Below, piece after piece: positions 63,800-64,000 of a DNA stretch of 64,000 nucleotides (the stretch's first letter is position 1; each line of letters starts with the position of its first letter). The notes beneath the pieces were generated by a model that worked only from the letters and a program-made list of their open reading frames with translations, did no database searches and was not told the DNA's origin. The translations under genes and the position numbers were made by a program. Location: positions 21,921 to 85,920 of the forward strand of contig VBEK01000138.1 of assembly GCA_005889135.1 (NCBI GenBank), given 5' to 3'. The stretch comes from Chloroflexota bacterium. Its GTDB lineage: Bacteria > Chloroflexota > Dormibacteria > Dormibacterales > Dormibacteraceae.

Positions 63800-64000
63800 A
63801 GGCCGGGACGGCCTCGTAGCCCAGCGCGCGCAGGGCTTCGTCGATCCACTGCAGCGCCATCTCGCGGGTGTCCGGCCAGACGTCGGGCGACGCGTCCGCA
63901 GTCGCGGTGTCGATGACGACCCGTCCGGCGACGCGCAGCAGCCGCCTCACCAGCGGCGCCGCCTCGGGCGTGCTGAACTCCAGACCCTCGAGCGCGCGGG
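63792..64000 (-). CDS. C-terminal fragment of an unidentified protein
   Basis: An open frame of 68 codons entering from the right edge and ending with TGA at 63794-63792, overlapping the tadG-like stop by 8 bases. The visible part is helical and acidic/arginine-rich: E-F-S-T-P-E-A-A-P-L-V-R-R-L-L-R-V-A-G, W-P-D-T-R-E-M-A-L-Q-W-I-D-E-A-L-R-A-L-G-Y. I do not recognise it; codon use is like that of real genes here. Confidence 0.55.
   Translation of the reverse strand, partial: RALEGLEFSTPEAAPLVRRLLRVAGRVVIDTATADASPDVWPDTREMALQWIDEALRALGYEAVPASS

Overview
This is a strongly GC-rich bacterial chromosome segment. It is densely packed with housekeeping genes, many of which start with GTG or TTG and overlap the previous stop codon by four bases. 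PyrR with a translational-type RNA hairpin, PurS, a GuaB3-type protein, DUF881 proteins, MrfA/MrfB and apparently leaderless genes suggest a Terrabacteria lineage. An actinobacterium or a soil Chloroflexota/Dormibacterota-like organism would fit. This placement is inference; no rRNA or tRNA gene was seen.

Layout. (1) Positions 1-6.8 kb, minus strand: a pyrimidine operon pyrB - small ORF - pyrR - carA/carB (fused in one frame) - pyrK - pyrD, preceded by a textbook PyrR-binding loop. (2) 6.9-13.8 kb: a zinc-ribbon protein with a basic tail, a NatA/NatB-type ABC exporter broken by a deletion, a thiolase, a lipoprotein, a divergent MarR/MFS efflux pair with palindromic operators, and a zinc-ribbon membrane protein. 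(3) 13.8-25.7 kb, minus strand: one long purine operon purB-C-S-Q-L-F-M-N-H continuing into tryptophan 2,3-dioxygenase, a small Cys protein and a class V aminotransferase. (4) 25.9-28.6 kb: an ECF sigma factor translationally coupled to a large membrane-anchored Big_5/beta-propeller protein. (5) 28.6-37.0 kb, minus strand: guaB3 (broken), guaA, purD, purE, two-subunit pyruvate carboxylase and a NUDIX hydrolase. (6) 37-47 kb: a DUF4332 protein, a secreted Asp-box protein, an acyltransferase/epimerase pair, glutamate dehydrogenase, two DUF881 proteins, a PhaR-like regulator facing a phasin-like protein, and an amidohydrolase. (7) 47-53.4 kb: two PLP enzymes of threonine metabolism, an FmdB protein, an HD phosphohydrolase, DUF309, a molybdopterin-binding protein and cysS. 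(8) 53.6-60.3 kb: a second ECF sigma with a membrane partner, the MrfA/MrfB DNA-repair pair, and a GGDEF+HD protein. (9) 60.3-63.8 kb: TadE-TadE-TadG-like pilus genes.

How it works together. Most of the window makes nucleotides: UMP synthesis lacks only pyrC, pyrE and pyrF here (pyrD is cut by the edge), and the IMP and GMP branches are nearly complete, with no purK and a damaged guaB3.

The most unusual element is a family of intergenic arrays at 34.2, 41.4 and 53.4 kb. Each is built from the 12-bp perfect palindrome TAGTCGCGACTA repeated at a period of exactly 42 bp, which is four DNA turns. I do not recognise it as a described repeat class. Other points worth attention are the CarA-CarB fusion, a 60-codon ORF fitted exactly between pyrB and pyrR, CTG start codons, a recurrent TAACCT-N8-start arrangement suggesting leaderless mRNAs, and two internal gene deletions that could be biological or assembly damage.
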